DNA of 64,000 bases from Moduliflexus sp964602655 (GTDB taxonomy: Bacteria > Moduliflexota > Moduliflexia > Moduliflexales > Moduliflexaceae). This document shows positions 1 to 8,601 of the stretch, piece after piece. The stretch is from contig CAZRSF010000013.1 of assembly GCA_964602655.1 (NCBI GenBank), positions 31,447 to 95,446 on the forward strand, read 5' to 3'. Position 1 is the stretch's first letter, and every line of letters begins with the position of its first letter. The notes under the pieces are model-generated. The model saw only the letters and a list, made by a program, of their open reading frames with translations, had not been told where the DNA came from and searched no databases. The position numbers were made by a program, and so were the translations under genes.

Positions 1-2
1 TG

Positions 3-188
3 GATACAGGAACATGCCGGGCAATTTTGCGTCAGGCCAGCCGCTATATTCCGTATGAAGAAATCGCGCCGTATTTTTTTAGCCTTTAAGCCAATAAAGT
101 CAGCGGTTTTACGGCAGGCTTCAAGAAATCGGAAGACGAATATTTCCGCCTGCAAAGCGAGGATGAAGTCAGGCAGTTGACAAAGTAA
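3..188 (+). pseudogene. Possible gene tail interrupted by an in-frame stop
   Basis: The third forward frame is open from the window edge to a TAA at 87-89. It then continues open in the same frame to a second TAA at 186-188, and the codons look normal on both sides of the first stop. The part after the stop reads like a soluble, charged C-terminus (about 32 residues, ending in VRQLTK). It could be the tail of one gene carrying a nonsense mutation, or a true gene end followed by chance coding-like sequence. The family is not recognised, and the beginning lies outside the window. Confidence 0.25.
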
Positions 189-199
189 ATGCTCAAAGG

Positions 200-226
200 T
201 GTCAGATACCTTGAAGGTGTCTGACA
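200..226. repeat. Dispersed palindrome, TGTCAG type (copy 1)
   Basis: The sequence is a near-perfect 27-base inverted repeat. The arms TGTCAGATACCTT and AAGGTGTCTGACA pair over 13 positions, with one G-U pair in RNA, around a single G. A relative lies at 3021-3051 on the far side of the ccm genes. It has no downstream T-tract, so it is more likely a REP-like element than a strong terminator. Confidence 0.6.
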
Positions 227-246
227 ACTTGCGGAGGATGAAACCA

Positions 247-369
247 ATGGAATTCGTGATTGAAGGTATCTTAACGCTGACGCTCGTGATTTATATCGCG
301 TCGCCGCTATTGATGCGGGATCGCTGGCAGACGCTTACGGAACAGAACGAGGAATCTCATGAAATGTAG
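247..369 (+). CDS. Small single-pass membrane protein
   Basis: This 40-residue reading frame starts at the ATG placed nine bases after GGAGG (233-237). An in-frame ATG at 238 abuts that Shine-Dalgarno sequence and is less likely. Residues 3-22 are a hydrophobic helix (FVIEGILTLTLVIYIASPLL), followed by a short charged tail. The stop overlaps the start of the next gene by eleven bases, so the two are probably translationally coupled and belong to the ccm operon. The family is not recognised. A helper role in heme delivery or cytochrome assembly is inferred from position only. Confidence 0.5.
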   Translation: MEFVIEGILTLTLVIYIASPLLMRDRWQTLTEQNEESHEM

Positions 370-733
370 AATCAGCATGACGTTGCTTTTGCTGCTTTTG
401 AGCGCAGTCGCGGGATTCGCGCAGATCGCCGACACTTCTTCGCCGCCATCGGAATCAACGGTGACGTTCGAGAACTGGAAACTGCCGGAAGAATACGAAC
501 AAGAACTCCTGATCTGGTTCGCCATGCTCGCGCTCGCCTTATTGTTCGCCACCGGCCTGTACCTCGCGCGGCAGCGGCAATTCTCGCCGGAAGCCGCCGC
601 GCAGTTGCTCGGTCAGTTGCAACCGGAACGCGAACGTCTTGCGCAAGAAGCCGCGCAGCGCGAACAGGCGGCAACACAACTCAAGGAATTGACTCGATTG
701 TGCAATCGCCTGTCATCGAACTCGACCAGATAA
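359..733 (+). CDS. Exported single-pass protein with coiled-coil tail, ccm-linked
   Basis: The 124-residue product has an N-terminal signal sequence (residues 1-21, ending AGFAQ). A short acidic periplasmic stretch follows, then a second hydrophobic helix at about 50-70 and a Glu/Gln/Ala-rich helical tail. The start at 359 has GAGGAA five bases upstream. Its last 34 bases overlap ccmA in another frame, which places it firmly in the ccm transcription unit. The size and topology vaguely recall small CcmH/CcmI-like accessory proteins, but no CxxC heme-handling motif is present, so I do not assign it to those families. Confidence 0.6.
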   Translation: MKCRISMTLLLLLLSAVAGFAQIADTSSPPSESTVTFENWKLPEEYEQELLIWFAMLALALLFATGLYLARQRQFSPEAAAQLLGQLQPERERLAQEAAQREQAATQLKELTRLCNRLSSNSTR

Positions 734-1416
734 GCAAGCGTTACGGCAAACTCGACGCGTTATGGAATGTGAGTTTTTCCATTCCATCAGGGAGTTTTCT
801 GACGATTTTCGGGCCGAACGGGTCGGGCAAAACCACGCTGATTCGCATTCTCGCCACGCTGCTTCGCCCGACCTCCGGGACGGCGCGGATTGTGGGGCAC
901 GATCCAGTTCAGCAGAGCGGCGACGTTCGAAAAAGCATCGGCGTCGTGTTGCACCAATCGCTGTTGTACGATACGCTGACGGCGCGGGAAAATCTGTCAT
1001 TTTACGGCAAGATGTTCGGCGTCTCCGCCTTGAACGAGCGCATTGACCATCTGCTGGACGCCGTCGGATTGACCGCCCGCGCCGATGACATCGTCCGAAC
1101 GTTTTCGCGCGGGATGCAGCAACGGATTGCGATTGCCCGCGCCTTATTGCACGACCCGCAGCTTTTGCTGCTGGACGAGGCGTTTTCTGGTTTGGACGCG
1201 CACGCCGTCACAACATTGCGCCGACTTTTACAACAATTTCACCGGGAAGGCCGAGCTATCGCGCTGACCACGCATCATTATCAATTGGGGATCGAGCTTG
1301 CGACTCATGCCGCGCTGTTAGTGAACGGCGGTTTGCGTTATTTCGGCGATCCCGGCGGCATGGCGGCAGTCATCGCCGCGACGAACGCTCTGACGCATCA
1401 GGACGCCGCGCCATGA
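700..1416 (+). CDS. ccmA: Heme exporter ATP-binding protein CcmA
   Basis: This is the ATPase of the CcmAB transporter, which powers release of holo-CcmE from CcmC during System I cytochrome c maturation at the inner membrane. The 238-residue ABC domain shows Walker A GPNGSGKTT, the signature FSRGMQQR (in place of LSGGQ), Walker B LLLLDEAF and a switch His in TTHH. Translation begins at a GTG (700) inside the upstream gene, with AAGGA twelve bases before it. It overlaps ccmB by ATGA. The identification rests on sequence plus the following ccmB, ccmC and ccmD. Confidence 0.85.
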   Translation: MQSPVIELDQISKRYGKLDALWNVSFSIPSGSFLTIFGPNGSGKTTLIRILATLLRPTSGTARIVGHDPVQQSGDVRKSIGVVLHQSLLYDTLTARENLSFYGKMFGVSALNERIDHLLDAVGLTARADDIVRTFSRGMQQRIAIARALLHDPQLLLLDEAFSGLDAHAVTTLRRLLQQFHREGRAIALTTHHYQLGIELATHAALLVNGGLRYFGDPGGMAAVIAATNALTHQDAAP

Positions 1417-2087
1417 ATATCTCCTCGATTGCAGCCATCTTCTTGAAAGACCTGATGACGGAAAAACGCGCGAAAGAACTGTTTCCGCAGATGCTCGCGT
1501 TTGCCGTCTTGATTCTCGTCATCTTTCAGATCACGCTGCAAATCGGAGTGCCTGTTCAGGACGTGCTGCCCGGCATTTTATGGGTCGCGCTCACCTTCGC
1601 GGGGATGTTGGGGCTGAATCATTCGTTGACCGTCGAACGCGAAAATGAATGCTTTTCGGGGCTGCGGCTCTGCCCGGTCTCTCGCAGCGCGATTTTTCTC
1701 GGCAAGATGGCGGGCAACTGGTTTTTTCTGCTGCTGATGGCCGCCGTTGTCTTTCCCGTGATTGTGATATTATTTAACTTGACGCCGGGATGGTATTTCG
1801 TTCTCTTGGGCGTCGTTGTCGTGTTAGGTTCGTTCGGATTCGCCGGGATCGGCACCTTGTTCGCGATGATGTCCGCGCAAACGCGCATCCGCGAGGTGTT
1901 GCTGCCGATGCTCGTGTTTCCCGTGCTCATTCCGCTGCTGATTGCGGCAGTCAACACGACGGCGAAAATTCTTGCGCAGGTTCCCATACAGGAATTGTGG
2001 TTCGGATTGAAGTTTCTTGCGGTATTCGACGCGGTGTTTGTGGGAATCGCGCTGCTCGCCGCAGAATTTGTCATTGAAAGCGAGTGA
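1413..2087 (+). CDS. ccmB: Heme exporter membrane subunit CcmB
   Basis: The 224-residue integral membrane protein has about six hydrophobic helices and forms the permease partner of CcmA in cytochrome c maturation. The N-terminus matches the family pattern, with a short amphipathic start and the charged KDLMTEKRAKE segment before the first helix. So does the GLNHSLTVEREN loop, which matches the conserved segment before the second pair of helices. It begins at the ATGA overlap with ccmA and ends six bases before ccmC. CcmB families are divergent, but length and gene order support the call. Confidence 0.85.
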   Translation: MNISSIAAIFLKDLMTEKRAKELFPQMLAFAVLILVIFQITLQIGVPVQDVLPGILWVALTFAGMLGLNHSLTVERENECFSGLRLCPVSRSAIFLGKMAGNWFFLLLMAAVVFPVIVILFNLTPGWYFVLLGVVVVLGSFGFAGIGTLFAMMSAQTRIREVLLPMLVFPVLIPLLIAAVNTTAKILAQVPIQELWFGLKFLAVFDAVFVGIALLAAEFVIESE

Positions 2088-2093
2088 GAAACG

Positions 2094-2870
2094 ATGGAAC
2101 AACCTGGGAAAATCTGTATTTCTTCCGTGCTGTGCTGGATCACGTCCATCATGATGGCGGTCGCGCTGTACATGGTGTTTATTTACGCGCCGGAAGAAAA
2201 AACAATGGGCGTTGTGCAGCGGATTTTTTATTTCCATGTCTCCTCCGCCTGGATCGCGTTTCTCGCCTTTTTTATCGTCATGGTCTCGAGCGTCGGCTTT
2301 TTGCTCACGCGAAAAGCGCGCTGGGATATTTTGGCGCATGCGTCCGCCGAAATCGGGACGCTATTCTGCTCGTTCGTCATGCTGACCGGGCCGCTCTGGG
2401 CGAAACCGGTCTGGAACGTCTGGTGGACATGGGATATGCGTTTGACGACGACGCTCGTCCTCTGGCTGATGTATGCGGGCTATTTGATGCTGCGCAGATA
2501 TTCGGAGGGCGAACGCGGCGCGGTACATGCGGCGGTCTTTGGCATTATCGCCTTTCTTGACGTGCCGTTCGTCTATTTCTCGGTGCAATGGTGGCGCGGG
2601 ATGCATCCCGGCGCCGTTGTGACATCGAAAAACGGCGGCCTTGCCCCGGAAATGCTGACCACCTTATTTGTTTGCCTCGTGACCTTCTTGTTCTTATTCC
2701 TATATCTGCTGCAACATCGCGTAGCCATTACAAAGATGGAAGCAGATATTGACAAAATCTATCGCTCGTTAAACGAACATCATGTGCATAAAGGGTTTTT
2801 AGTCGAAAACGAAAATTTCGTGATTGAAGAATATCATGTAGATTATAATCGAGGGAGAAAAAAGTCATGA
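2094..2870 (+). CDS. ccmC: Heme-handling protein CcmC
   Basis: CcmC binds heme on the outer face of the inner membrane and loads it onto CcmE. The 258-residue protein has six membrane helices and the hallmark tryptophan-rich WWD-type segment WWTWDMRLTT near residues 107-116. The presumed axial-histidine loops are FYFHVSSAW and SVQWWRGMHPG. A hydrophilic tail of about 50 residues beyond the usual end (from about 207) is longer than in typical CcmC and is predicted cytoplasmic. The start lies six bases after ccmB, and the stop overlaps ccmD by ATGA. Confidence 0.9.
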   Translation: MEQPGKICISSVLCWITSIMMAVALYMVFIYAPEEKTMGVVQRIFYFHVSSAWIAFLAFFIVMVSSVGFLLTRKARWDILAHASAEIGTLFCSFVMLTGPLWAKPVWNVWWTWDMRLTTTLVLWLMYAGYLMLRRYSEGERGAVHAAVFGIIAFLDVPFVYFSVQWWRGMHPGAVVTSKNGGLAPEMLTTLFVCLVTFLFLFLYLLQHRVAITKMEADIDKIYRSLNEHHVHKGFLVENENFVIEEYHVDYNRGRKKS

Positions 2871-3007
2871 AATATTTTTTCTTATTTACCGCGTATGTGT
2901 TGATTTGGGCGGGTTTAGCGTGGTATATGTCCACGCTGTCGAAAAAACAACAACTCTTGCGGGATGAAATCTACATCCTCAAAAATCGTCTGCGCGTGAG
3001 AGAATAG
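2867..3007 (+). CDS. ccmD: Small heme exporter accessory protein CcmD
   Basis: The 46-residue protein starts at the ATGA overlap with ccmC. It has one hydrophobic helix (about residues 4-22, including AYVLIWAGLAWYMS) followed by a basic and acidic helical tail (KKQQLLRDEIYILKNRLR). This is the standard CcmD architecture: it bridges CcmC and CcmAB so that holo-CcmE can be released. Position directly after ccmC strengthens the call. No ccmE, ccmF, ccmG or ccmH follows; a convergent gene begins after the hairpin at 3021. Confidence 0.8.
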   Translation: MKYFFLFTAYVLIWAGLAWYMSTLSKKQQLLRDEIYILKNRLRVRE

Positions 3008-3020
3008 CCATATTGACAAC

Positions 3021-3051
3021 GCTGTCAGGCACTTCGAACGTGTCTGACAGC
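3021..3051. terminator. TGTCAG-type palindrome between convergent genes (copy 2)
   Basis: Arms GCTGTCAGGCAC and GTGTCTGACAGC pair over 12 positions, with one G-U, around TTCGAAC. It is related to the palindrome at 200-226. It sits between the convergent ends of ccmD and the mannose-1-phosphate guanylyltransferase gene and could terminate both, although neither side has a long T-tract. The role as terminator is inferred from position. Confidence 0.5.
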
Positions 3052-3058
3052 TCTCTTC

Positions 3059-4114
3059 CTATAAATACTGCGTCAACCCGCGCCGCTGGAGTTCATCCAC
3101 CATTTCTTTGACTTTCTGCGCATAATCGCGATGGCAGACTAACACGGTCTCCCGGACTTTCACGACGACCAAATCATTCACTCCGACCAGCGAAATCAAG
3201 CCGTCATCCGCATAGGCGATATTATTTCGGCTTTCCAGCGCTACCACGTTGCCTTTGAGCGTATTCCCTTCATGATTCGTATCCCAGACTTCCGGCAGCG
3301 CCGCCCATGAGCCGACGTCATTCCAGGCAAATGTCGCCGGGATGACAAAGGTGGATTCCGCTTTTTCCATGATGCCGTAGTCAATCGAAACCGGCTTCAA
3401 TTCGGCAAACACGTCTGCAATCATGCGCCGCTCGTCCGATGTGCCGATGGCCGCTTTGATGCGCATCAAACCTTGATGCAATTCCGGCAAAAAGCGTTCG
3501 ATGGCGCGGAGCAGCGTGGAGACTTTCCAGATAAACATCCCACTGTTCCAGTAATATTCGCCGGATTCGAGAAACATCTGCGCGGTGTCGGCGTCGGGTT
3601 TTTCCGTAAACCGACGCACGGCATATACGCCGTCTCGATGCTGCCCTCCACGCTGAATATAGCCGAAACCGGTTTCTGGCGCGGTCGGATGAATGCCGAA
3701 CGTCACGAAATGTTCCCCCGCTGACGCGACCTCGACGGCGACGTTCAGCAAGCGCGTCAATTCTTCCCGCTCGCGAATCACGTGATCGGCGGGAAGCACG
3801 AGCATACAGGCGTCGGGGTCGTCAATATACAGCGCCGCCAAACCGACGCATGGCGCGGTATTTCTCCCCACTGGCTCCAACACGATATTTCGAGTAGGAA
3901 CGTCAGAGAGTTGTTCGCAAATCTGTTGATAGATATTCTCGCCGGTCACGACCAGCACTCGTTCAGGGGGAATAAGCGGGGCAATGCGCTCGACGGTGTC
4001 CTGAAGCAAACTTTTTTGATGGAAAAATTCCCAGAGTTGTTTCGGCATATTTTCCCGGCTTTGCGGCCAAAGCCGGGTTCCCTTGCCTCCAGCCATAATC
4101 ACGGCATGAATCAT
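3059..4114 (-). CDS. manC: Mannose-1-phosphate guanylyltransferase
   Basis: The enzyme makes GDP-mannose from mannose-1-phosphate and GTP, a precursor for O-antigen, capsule or GDP-fucose. The 351-residue protein opens with the nucleotidyltransferase loop GGKGTRLWP (residues 9-17) and PKQLW. It continues with the family blocks VLVVTGENIY, VLEPVGRNTAPC, LPADHVI, YYWNSGMFIW and WNDVGSWAALPE. It lacks the full C-terminal phosphomannose isomerase domain of bifunctional ManC/AlgA and so is the short monofunctional form. The start has AGAGGAGC eight or so bases upstream. The small acidic gene upstream is 54 bases away and probably co-transcribed. Confidence 0.9.
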   Translation of the reverse strand: MIHAVIMAGGKGTRLWPQSRENMPKQLWEFFHQKSLLQDTVERIAPLIPPERVLVVTGENIYQQICEQLSDVPTRNIVLEPVGRNTAPCVGLAALYIDDPDACMLVLPADHVIREREELTRLLNVAVEVASAGEHFVTFGIHPTAPETGFGYIQRGGQHRDGVYAVRRFTEKPDADTAQMFLESGEYYWNSGMFIWKVSTLLRAIERFLPELHQGLMRIKAAIGTSDERRMIADVFAELKPVSIDYGIMEKAESTFVIPATFAWNDVGSWAALPEVWDTNHEGNTLKGNVVALESRNNIAYADDGLISLVGVNDLVVVKVRETVLVCHRDYAQKVKEMVDELQRRGLTQYL

Positions 4115-4168
4115 ACGGCGCTCCTCTGTCGCGACTCGCCGCGATTCCCGATGCAGATAGACAGCAAT

Positions 4169-4441
4169 TTACTCGTCGTCATTTTCGCCATAGCGGTAAT
4201 TATATTCGTCGAAACGTTCGTCTTCTTCTTCTTCCCCGACGTCATCATAGTCGTCTTCTTCATCATATTCCTCTTCATCTTCAGTCTGTTCGTAATTTTC
4301 GTCTTCCACTTCTTGAAGATGCTGATCAATATCCGTCGCCAATTCTAAGCACAAATCGCGAATATCTTCCAGGCGATTCGGCGAACGGAGTAATAATTCT
4401 GATAAACGCTCCATTTTGCCGCTGATTTCAACTCGCATCAT
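4169..4441 (-). CDS. Small strongly acidic protein
   Basis: This 90-residue frame is chosen to start at 4441 because GGAGGG lies seven bases upstream (4449-4454). Longer in-frame starts lack such a site. Residues 1-45 form a predicted helix (MERLSELLLRSPNRLEDIRDLC), and residues 48-90 are almost entirely Asp, Glu and Tyr. It has no signal peptide or membrane helix. The family is not recognised. It probably shares a transcript with manC. A polyanionic tail could mediate protein or metal contacts, but nothing in the sequence decides this. Confidence 0.55.
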   Translation of the reverse strand: MMRVEISGKMERLSELLLRSPNRLEDIRDLCLELATDIDQHLQEVEDENYEQTEDEEEYDEEDDYDDVGEEEEDERFDEYNYRYGENDDE

Positions 4442-4711
4442 AACTTCACCCTCCATAGCTGTCCCCATGACTGTCCCGCGCGCCGAAACAACGCTTCCGA
4501 CGCGTCGAGAAATCATACTGCATCATTCGGCGCATGTTGAGAATTTTCAGAAACGCAACCGTGTGTTTACGCCGAAAACAACACGTTCACCACATGGCTG
4601 AAAACCGGCCGAACGGGTCAGAAATTTTCTTGAAACTCCCCATAGATACGGGGTCTTTCGTCGCCAAACACCGTTAGTATTTGCGAGAAAATCCTGTCAA
4701 GAAAATATTTC

Positions 4712-7700
4712 TCATGGCAAAGAGAGTTCTTCAACAAAATGAATATCGCCGAAAAGGCGCGGCTCTCTGGCCAATCCATTGCCACCCGAACCGCCGAACC
4801 AATTGATAAAGGTCTCGCGCCCGCTGCCGTCATCTTCATACCAGGCCAGAGAACAGCCGAACCAGCCCGGCAGCGCAGGGCGCAGCGGCTCAAGTTCCGC
4901 CCAGGGAATCGCGAGTTCATACTGGATGCCGTCAGGCATCGGCTTCGATGCGATTCGAATTGACGTGTTCCCTGCCGCATGCGCGAACGTCGCCTGCTTG
5001 CGACGAATCACCGGGCCAGCGGCGCTCATGCCGATGTCGAATGTATGAATCTGGCGCAAATCGCGCGGAATCGGCAAAATGGACGCATCCGCCGTGTCGG
5101 GCAGCGGGTCGATCTGAAGGCTCAATGTATCGCCGTCCCAAAATGATCCCAAGGTCTGCTGCGGCATAACGTGGTCGTCAAAGACGCGCGTCGCGACGTA
5201 TAAGAATTCGTCATCCCATAGCATCTGCCAGGCCGCGCTGAAATCGTCATTGCTCGTCCACTGCATTTCACCGCCGTAATCTTTGGCAAAAAAGGTCAGG
5301 CCGTTCAGCCGGTTGGCCGGATTGACAAAGAGCGGCGCAGCATGCTGCCAGTCGCCCAAATCGCCATCAATAACAAGCGGCGTTTTGGCTTTCACCGCAG
5401 GCCGAAACGCAAATCCGCGTCCCTGCCGCGCTTCGAGACCAGATTTCTCGCGCACAAGCGCTTCGACGAAGTAGCCCTCACCGACGCCGAATGTGACGAG
5501 ATAACCGGAATGCGGCAAATAATGCGTGAGCCGCATGGCGCCGCCTTCCAACGGCTGCGCTTGCTGGACGAATCGCTGCAAGTTCGCATCAACTGTTTCG
5601 ACAAGATATTCTTGCGCCTGTTCGGGCATTCCGGTCATGGTAAAATCATACGAGCCAGATGCGCCGGGCGCAAGCGAGAACGTCTGTTTCAGCGGCGCAA
5701 CCTGCACCCAGCCCGATGGATTCAACCAAACGTCGCCTTCGCGAGGCTCTGAAGAATGATTGGTGATGCGAACTTGAAGCGTCGGCGCGTCGGCGGAAGC
5801 CGCTGTTTTCAATACAGGTCGCAGCCGAACGTCGAGCGGCGGAAGATCGCGGACTGACGCCGTTGTCGAGGCCAGGACATGATCTTGAGACACAAATTCG
5901 GCGACGACGTTCAGGTCGGTCTGGCGTCCCAACTCGACCTGTTCATAATAGGCGTTCCGCTTGATGCCTTCAGGGATGGAAATTTCATACATGACGTCCG
6001 CGCCACGCTGCCGGCTCAATAGAATTTCATGTTCGTCCAATTCCATTTTTTTCGCCAACAGCGATCCCATCGGATCGTGATACTGAACTCTATAGTTGAC
6101 GATTTCCAGGCCATCCGGCTGCGTCAGGCGAAGTTCGCCGCGCAACGCGACATCGCTCGCATTATACAGACGATACGTCAACGTCGCAGTTTTGGCAACG
6201 CCGGATTTTACCTCAATCAGTCGCGGTTCGACGGTCAGCAGCGGCTCGTCAACAGAAATGGCAAGCTGCGCGATCTCATCGTCCGTCATGTCCGGCAGCA
6301 AAAAATAGTGTGGTTCCGGCGAAAGATTCAGGTGCGCTTCGCCGTTGTATTGATGAAGCAGCCCTTCTTCGCCAAGCATATTGACGACTGAAATCGGCGC
6401 AGCGCTCACGCCGTTCGGCAGGCGCAATGCGGCTTCTTGATGACCGAAAACGGTCCACGCGACAAGCAGCGTATCGGCAACCCCTTGTGATTGTTTTCGC
6501 TGATAGACTTGACAGAACACGTTCGCATCGCCTGCGTCCAGCGTTTTCACCAATTTTCTGTCCTCTAACATGCGCGTCATTGTGGCATACGCCGGCAGCA
6601 GCGGCAGTGGCGTCAGATCGTACCGAAACATCGAGCTGCGTCCCAGCGACATGGAATGCCCGTAATTTTTCGAGAGCGGCGTCCGCCCTGTGTAAATATT
6701 CGTGCCGGGAATCATCCGGTTCATGCCCGACGCAAGACCGAATAGATGATGCCGAATGCTGTAGGCCGCGATTTGCTCTTGCGCCACACCCGTGTTCTGC
6801 CATTCGCCGCGATCCAGATTCAGATGTTCGAAATACGCCCATTCCACATTCCAGAGTTCGGTTTGCGGCGCACCATGCGCCGCAAACAACGTGCGCAACG
6901 CGGCGGCGTCCTCGTCCAATCCGGCATATTCCGGCGGCGTCGGCGTGTTGTAGGACATCGCTGCGACTGCGTCGAAAAACGGCGTTCCGCTGCCGATTGC
7001 CTGTAATAACTGCCGCACATACGCGACATTAAACCACGCCATGCCGCCGACGACCGTCTTCGCGTCCGGCGCGGCCTGCTTGACGATTTCGGAAAACCGA
7101 CGCATGTTGGCGGCGAAAAGCTGCGCTGGAACGCGCAAATCCGTTTCCCAAAAGTTGGAAAAGATTCGTTGTCCAGCCTGAAGATACGGCTGAATCTGTT
7201 GCCGCAGTTTTTCCTCTTCCGCTGGCTTTCCCTGCGGCAACGTCCAGATCATCGGTATCACGTCGAACGCGCCGGTCTGGAACAGATGCAATCGCTCTAA
7301 TTCCGGGAACATCACGATCAGTTTGACGCCGAGTTTTTCATAGAATTCCACCATCTCGCGCCCCGGCTGATCCCAGTACATCATGCCGAACGGCGAATCC
7401 GGCTTGCGTCCAATAGTATTCGGAACAATGATCGCCGCCGCGCTATAGCCGTGATAGACAGGCGTTTCCTGCTCGCGCAGCGTGTACTCCATCACTACGT
7501 ATCGCGCGGTTTTCGACGGGATCGTGGTGGTTTGCTGCTGCGTGGCGTGGGCGGGAATCGAAAACGCCAGCGTGTCGCGCAGCAGCGCATTCCCTTGATA
7601 ATCGGACGCGAAGACATCCAATTGGTACGTTTTGGCAGACGCGGAAAAATTGTGAACAACGACATCAAACGATAGCGGGTCTTGCGGCGAAAAGACGTGA

Positions 7701-8569
7701 TATTTCTGCGTTCCGCGCACTTCGACCGGAGGCCGCCGGATGAGCGTGCGTCCGAACCAGACATTACCGCCATTTGCGCCGAATTCGATGTTGGAGATCA
7801 TCCGTTCCGTTCCGCACAAGCCGAGATCGACAAGACTGACTGTCAGCGTATGCCAGCCGCTTTTTTGCGGAAACTGTCCGGCGTAAAAATTTGCCGGACG
7901 ATTATCGGTCATCATCACCGTCTCCGGCTGCTGCGTCCAACGCGCCTGCGCCAAAATCGGTTCGCTTCTCGGCGTCCCGACATGCGCGGTTTCGATCCGA
8001 AGCCAGACCTGCGCCGGGAGTTGCTCTTCAGGAAAATAGACCTCTTGAATCAGCGAACCATTGACGGGAAGAATATGAGGCAGGACGCCATTTACTCGAT
8101 GCCCCTGAGCGTCAGCCGCGTAGTGCAACCGCGTCGCGCTGCCAGTCGCCGGATTCGTCAGTAGAGATGACCATTGCCAGTTTTCAGATGGGTGAAAATA
8201 GGGTGGAAGCGGATCGTCAACAATCGCCGTTTCCGCCGTCATTTCCGCGTTCGCGTCCCAGAGATTCATCCATTTGAGCGCAAGCATCCGCTTTGCCAGC
8301 GCCGCCTGTCTGCCGGGCTCGGCTTCTTGCGCATATCTTGCCTGGACATGCTTGAGCAGGTCTTGTTCGGAAATCAGGGCAGGATCAAACACGCCATGCT
8401 GCTCAAAACGGTTGAGTATCTCGTCAAGCGTGGGATTGGCAGCGGCGCATGGCGAAAAACTCAGGAGCAAGAGCGCTACGTTGCATATAAGCCGTAGATG
8501 ACAGGATATTCTCGTTGGACGACTCACTCTTATCGCAGATTTTACGGGCATGGTAGTGAAAATATTCAT
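4712..8569 (-). CDS. Giant secreted TIM-barrel/CBM9-like carbohydrate-active protein
   Basis: The 1285-residue product has a signal peptide (hydrophobic core ending PCAAA). An N-terminal beta-rich region (to about 370) precedes a glycosidase-like TIM barrel from about 380 to 660. The barrel includes SNFWETD and WNVEWAYFE, acidic residues placed like clan-A acid/base and nucleophile, though I cannot confirm catalysis. Ig-like beta regions follow (about 770-1060). The C-terminal domain, about 1090-1285, has PLVIDGDLGDW, DDEFLYVATRVFDD and FWDGDTLSLQIDP, the signature pattern of CBM9-type carbohydrate-binding domains. No Shine-Dalgarno sequence precedes the first ATG. An ATG at 8551 is an equally plausible start that also keeps the signal peptide. 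The gene lies 32 bases after the upstream exported-protein gene, probably as an operon. Confidence 0.65.
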   Translation of the reverse strand: MNIFTTMPVKSAIRVSRPTRISCHLRLICNVALLLLSFSPCAAANPTLDEILNRFEQHGVFDPALISEQDLLKHVQARYAQEAEPGRQAALAKRMLALKWMNLWDANAEMTAETAIVDDPLPPYFHPSENWQWSSLLTNPATGSATRLHYAADAQGHRVNGVLPHILPVNGSLIQEVYFPEEQLPAQVWLRIETAHVGTPRSEPILAQARWTQQPETVMMTDNRPANFYAGQFPQKSGWHTLTVSLVDLGLCGTERMISNIEFGANGGNVWFGRTLIRRPPVEVRGTQKYHVFSPQDPLSFDVVVHNFSASAKTYQLDVFASDYQGNALLRDTLAFSIPAHATQQQTTTIPSKTARYVVMEYTLREQETPVYHGYSAAAIIVPNTIGRKPDSPFGMMYWDQPGREMVEFYEKLGVKLIVMFPELERLHLFQTGAFDVIPMIWTLPQGKPAEEEKLRQQIQPYLQAGQRIFSNFWETDLRVPAQLFAANMRRFSEIVKQAAPDAKTVVGGMAWFNVAYVRQLLQAIGSGTPFFDAVAAMSYNTPTPPEYAGLDEDAAALRTLFAAHGAPQTELWNVEWAYFEHLNLDRGEWQNTGVAQEQIAAYSIRHHLFGLASGMNRMIPGTNIYTGRTPLSKNYGHSMSLGRSSMFRYDLTPLPLLPAYATMTRMLEDRKLVKTLDAGDANVFCQVYQRKQSQGVADTLLVAWTVFGHQEAALRLPNGVSAAPISVVNMLGEEGLLHQYNGEAHLNLSPEPHYFLLPDMTDDEIAQLAISVDEPLLTVEPRLIEVKSGVAKTATLTYRLYNASDVALRGELRLTQPDGLEIVNYRVQYHDPMGSLLAKKMELDEHEILLSRQRGADVMYEISIPEGIKRNAYYEQVELGRQTDLNVVAEFVSQDHVLASTTASVRDLPPLDVRLRPVLKTAASADAPTLQVRITNHSSEPREGDVWLNPSGWVQVAPLKQTFSLAPGASGSYDFTMTGMPEQAQEYLVETVDANLQRFVQQAQPLEGGAMRLTHYLPHSGYLVTFGVGEGYFVEALVREKSGLEARQGRGFAFRPAVKAKTPLVIDGDLGDWQHAAPLFVNPANRLNGLTFFAKDYGGEMQWTSNDDFSAAWQMLWDDEFLYVATRVFDDHVMPQQTLGSFWDGDTLSLQIDPLPDTADASILPIPRDLRQIHTFDIGMSAAGPVIRRKQATFAHAAGNTSIRIASKPMPDGIQYELAIPWAELEPLRPALPGWFGCSLAWYEDDGSGRETFINWFGGSGGNGLAREPRLFGDIHFVEELSLP

Positions 8570-8596
8570 AGGGGCGTTCGATTGAATACCCCTATG
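8567..8596 (-). promoter_or_regulatory. Hairpin spanning the start codon of the giant secreted protein gene
   Basis: Perfect 8-base arms CATAGGGG and CCCCTATG flank a 14-base loop between two minus-strand genes. The left arm contains the first ATG of the downstream gene (complement of 8567-8569). In the transcript this start would be buried in a stem. It may be a weak intergenic hairpin or a translation control element. If the true start is the ATG at 8551, it is a leader hairpin. Confidence 0.4.
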
Positions 8597-8601
8597 AATT
8601 A

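Noticed and set aside
3782..4348. Plus-strand open frame of 188 residues with hydrophobic phenylalanine-rich end
   Set aside because: It is the antisense shadow of manC and the acidic gene. The Phe/Ile-rich part arises from the complement of Asp/Glu codons.
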